Shown here in pieces: positions 5,502-6,535 of a stretch of 6,535 bases of DNA. The position numbers and the translations under genes are program-made. The DNA is from Pseudomonadota bacterium (lineage in GTDB: Bacteria > Pseudomonadota > Gammaproteobacteria > Burkholderiales > Burkholderiaceae_C), in the NCBI GenBank assembly GCA_023438115.1, contig JAEZEB010000096.1, positions 1 through 6,535 on the forward strand, written 5' to 3'. Position 1 is the stretch's first letter, and the number at the start of each line of letters is the position of its first letter. The notes under the pieces were generated by a model. It saw only the letters and a program-made list of their open reading frames with translations, made no database searches and had not been told where the DNA came from.

Positions 5502-6506
5502 ATGCGTCTGCTGAAAACCCTCGCGTCCGGCCTCGTCCTGCTCTGCAGCGCGGCCCTGCAGCCCGCCGCCGCCCAGTCGTCCGACTACGCGCAGCAGCGC
5601 CCTGCAGCGTCCGACTACCCGAACCGGCCCATCAAGTGGATCGTGCCCTACCCGCCCGGCGGGACGACCGACCTGCTCGCGCGCCTGATGGGCCAGTGGC
5701 TCACGCAGCGGCTGGGCCAGCAGGTGCTGATCGACAACCGCGCCGGTGGCGGCAACAACATCGGCACCGAGATGTCGGTGAAGGCGGCCCCCGACGGCTA
5801 CACCGTGCACCTGGTGAATCCCGCCAACGCGATCAACGCGACGCTCTATCCCAGGCTGCCGTTCAACTTCCTCGACGACCTGGTGCCGGTGGGCGGCATC
5901 ATCCGCGTGCCGAACGTGATGACGGTGACCAAGGACTTCCCAGCGAAGACCGTCGCCGAGTTCATCGAGTACGGCAAGAAGAACCCCGGCAAGATCAACA
6001 TGGCGTCCTCGGGCTCGGGCACCTCGGTGCACCTGTCGGGCGAGATGTTCAAGTTCCTGACCGGCGTGGACATGAAGCACATCCCGTACAAGGGCGCCGG
6101 CCCGGCGATCACCGACCTGATCCCCGGCCAGGTCGACGTGCTGTTCGACAACATGCCCTCCATCATCGGCCACATCCGCAGCGGCAACCTGCGCGCGCTG
6201 GCGGTCACCAGCGCGCAGCGCTCGCCGGCGCTGCCCGACGTGCCCACCGTCGCCGAGACGGTGCCCGGCTACGAGGCGAGCGCGTGGTTCGGCATGGCGG
6301 CGCCCAAGGGCACGCCACCGGCGGTGATCGCGCGCCTGAACAAGGAGATCAACGCGGCGCTCGCCGATCCTGGCATGCGCGCGAAGCTCGCGGACCTAGG
6401 CGGCGTGCCCATCGCCGGCACGCCGGAACAGTTCTGGGCGATCCACCGCGCCGAGACGGAGAAGTGGGCGAAGATCGTCAAGTTCTCCGGGGCGAAGGTG
6501 GAGTAG
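5502..6506 (+). CDS. Bug-family (TctC-like) tripartite tricarboxylate transporter substrate-binding protein
   Basis: A 334-residue periplasmic solute receptor of the Bug family (PF03401), which captures carboxylates, amino acids or similar small ligands for TctAB-type permeases or for sensing. Seen: a Sec signal peptide (residues 1-24, RLLK then a hydrophobic core, likely cut after PAAA); the mature-start motif YPNRPIKWIVPYPPGGTTD (39-57); VLIDNRAGGGNNIGTE (75-90) and PDGYT (97-101), the hallmark of the family; the middle GSGTSVHLSGEMF and IPYKGAGPAITDL (194-206); GQVDVLF (209-215); and the C-terminal helix ending at KVE. The start has AGGAG 5 nt upstream; the open frame back to 5442 lacks family similarity and would spoil the signal peptide. 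Ligand is not predictable from sequence. No tctA/tctB permease genes are in the window, so this is an orphan receptor, the usual case in Burkholderiales where dozens exist per genome. The mature N-terminus contains a small repeated SDY unit. Confidence 0.95.
   Translation: MRLLKTLASGLVLLCSAALQPAAAQSSDYAQQRPAASDYPNRPIKWIVPYPPGGTTDLLARLMGQWLTQRLGQQVLIDNRAGGGNNIGTEMSVKAAPDGYTVHLVNPANAINATLYPRLPFNFLDDLVPVGGIIRVPNVMTVTKDFPAKTVAEFIEYGKKNPGKINMASSGSGTSVHLSGEMFKFLTGVDMKHIPYKGAGPAITDLIPGQVDVLFDNMPSIIGHIRSGNLRALAVTSAQRSPALPDVPTVAETVPGYEASAWFGMAAPKGTPPAVIARLNKEINAALADPGMRAKLADLGGVPIAGTPEQFWAIHRAETEKWAKIVKFSGAKVE
5578..5618 (+). repeat. Short in-frame direct repeat at the mature N-terminus of the Bug protein
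   Basis: CGTCCGACTAC occurs at 5578-5588 and again at 5608-5618, exactly 30 bp apart, giving SDYAQQRP then SDYPNRP in the protein. The second copy is the one that matches the usual family start, so the first looks like a small duplication placed between the signal peptide and the domain. Confidence 0.5.
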
Positions 6507-6512
6507 CGCGCT

Positions 6513-6535
6513 TCAGGCGCCGCGCGCCTCGCGCG
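6513..6535 (-). CDS. Possible end of a convergent minus-strand gene (fragment)
   Basis: Read on the minus strand, a TGA stop at 6513-6515 is preceded in frame by codons for R-E-A-R-G-A up to the window edge. The Arg/Ala-rich tail and placement 6 bp after the Bug gene's stop would fit a convergent gene, but six codons cannot prove it. The same bases also form AGGCGC/GCGCCT, a small hairpin that may simply be part of a terminator. Confidence 0.2.

Noticed and set aside
5502..5576. Lipoprotein signal at C15 of the Bug protein
   Set aside because: The residue before the Cys is Leu (V-L-L-C), which does not fit a lipobox; a normal Sec cleavage after A24 fits better.
4581..6173. 530-codon minus-strand open frame across the KTSC, DUF1089 and Bug genes
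   Set aside because: It spans three recognisable plus-strand genes, has shadow-like composition and no recognisable domain.

Overview
The window is about 6.5 kb of very GC-rich DNA (roughly 70% by eye) with dense, compact genes and strong G/C third-position bias. The Bug-type (TctC) periplasmic binding protein, typical of Burkholderiales, together with the codon bias and small lineage-typical genes (KTSC, YjdJ-like GNAT), suggests a betaproteobacterium of the Burkholderiales, probably Comamonadaceae (Ramlibacter/Variovorax-like). That assignment is inference from protein style, not from a marker gene.

Layout, left to right. (1) 1-1488, minus: a site-2-protease-family membrane metalloprotease whose 3' end runs off the left edge. 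It begins at 1488 with a strong Shine-Dalgarno and carries HEGGH and LDGG motifs. The outermost 35 bases are an extreme G/C homopolymer tract, probably a contig-end artefact. (2) 1628-1939, plus: a 103-residue YjdJ/NATD1-type GNAT acetyltransferase, divergent from the protease. (3) 1963-2044: an 82-bp interspersed palindromic repeat that folds exactly into a four-way cruciform, between two convergent genes. (4) 2058-3497, minus: a complete NAD(P)-dependent aldehyde dehydrogenase of the succinate-semialdehyde dehydrogenase group. (5) 3498-3708: a divergent control region with a candidate promoter for the dehydrogenase and two tandem GC-rich hairpins, each followed by T-rich sequence, reading toward the next gene. 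(6) 3709-4518, plus: a TauE/SafE (TSUP) eight-helix anion permease. (7) 4565-4846 and 4851-5414, plus: a KTSC-domain protein and a glycolipid-binding-domain protein (DUF1089), 4 bp apart and probably translationally coupled. (8) 5502-6506, plus: a Bug/TctC solute-binding protein with a Sec signal peptide and a large inverted repeat in front of its start. (9) 6507-6535: the last bases may hold the end of a convergent minus-strand gene.

The genes do not form one obvious pathway. The aldehyde dehydrogenase, the permease and the solute-binding protein are compatible with organic-acid or amino-acid-derivative scavenging, but no operon joins them. No phage, IS, CRISPR, toxin-antitoxin or defence module is visible. 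The most noteworthy structures are non-coding: the cloverleaf-like repeat and the tandem hairpins upstream of the permease. No stretch over 300 bases lacks a gene; the longest gap is the 211-bp region at 3498-3708.
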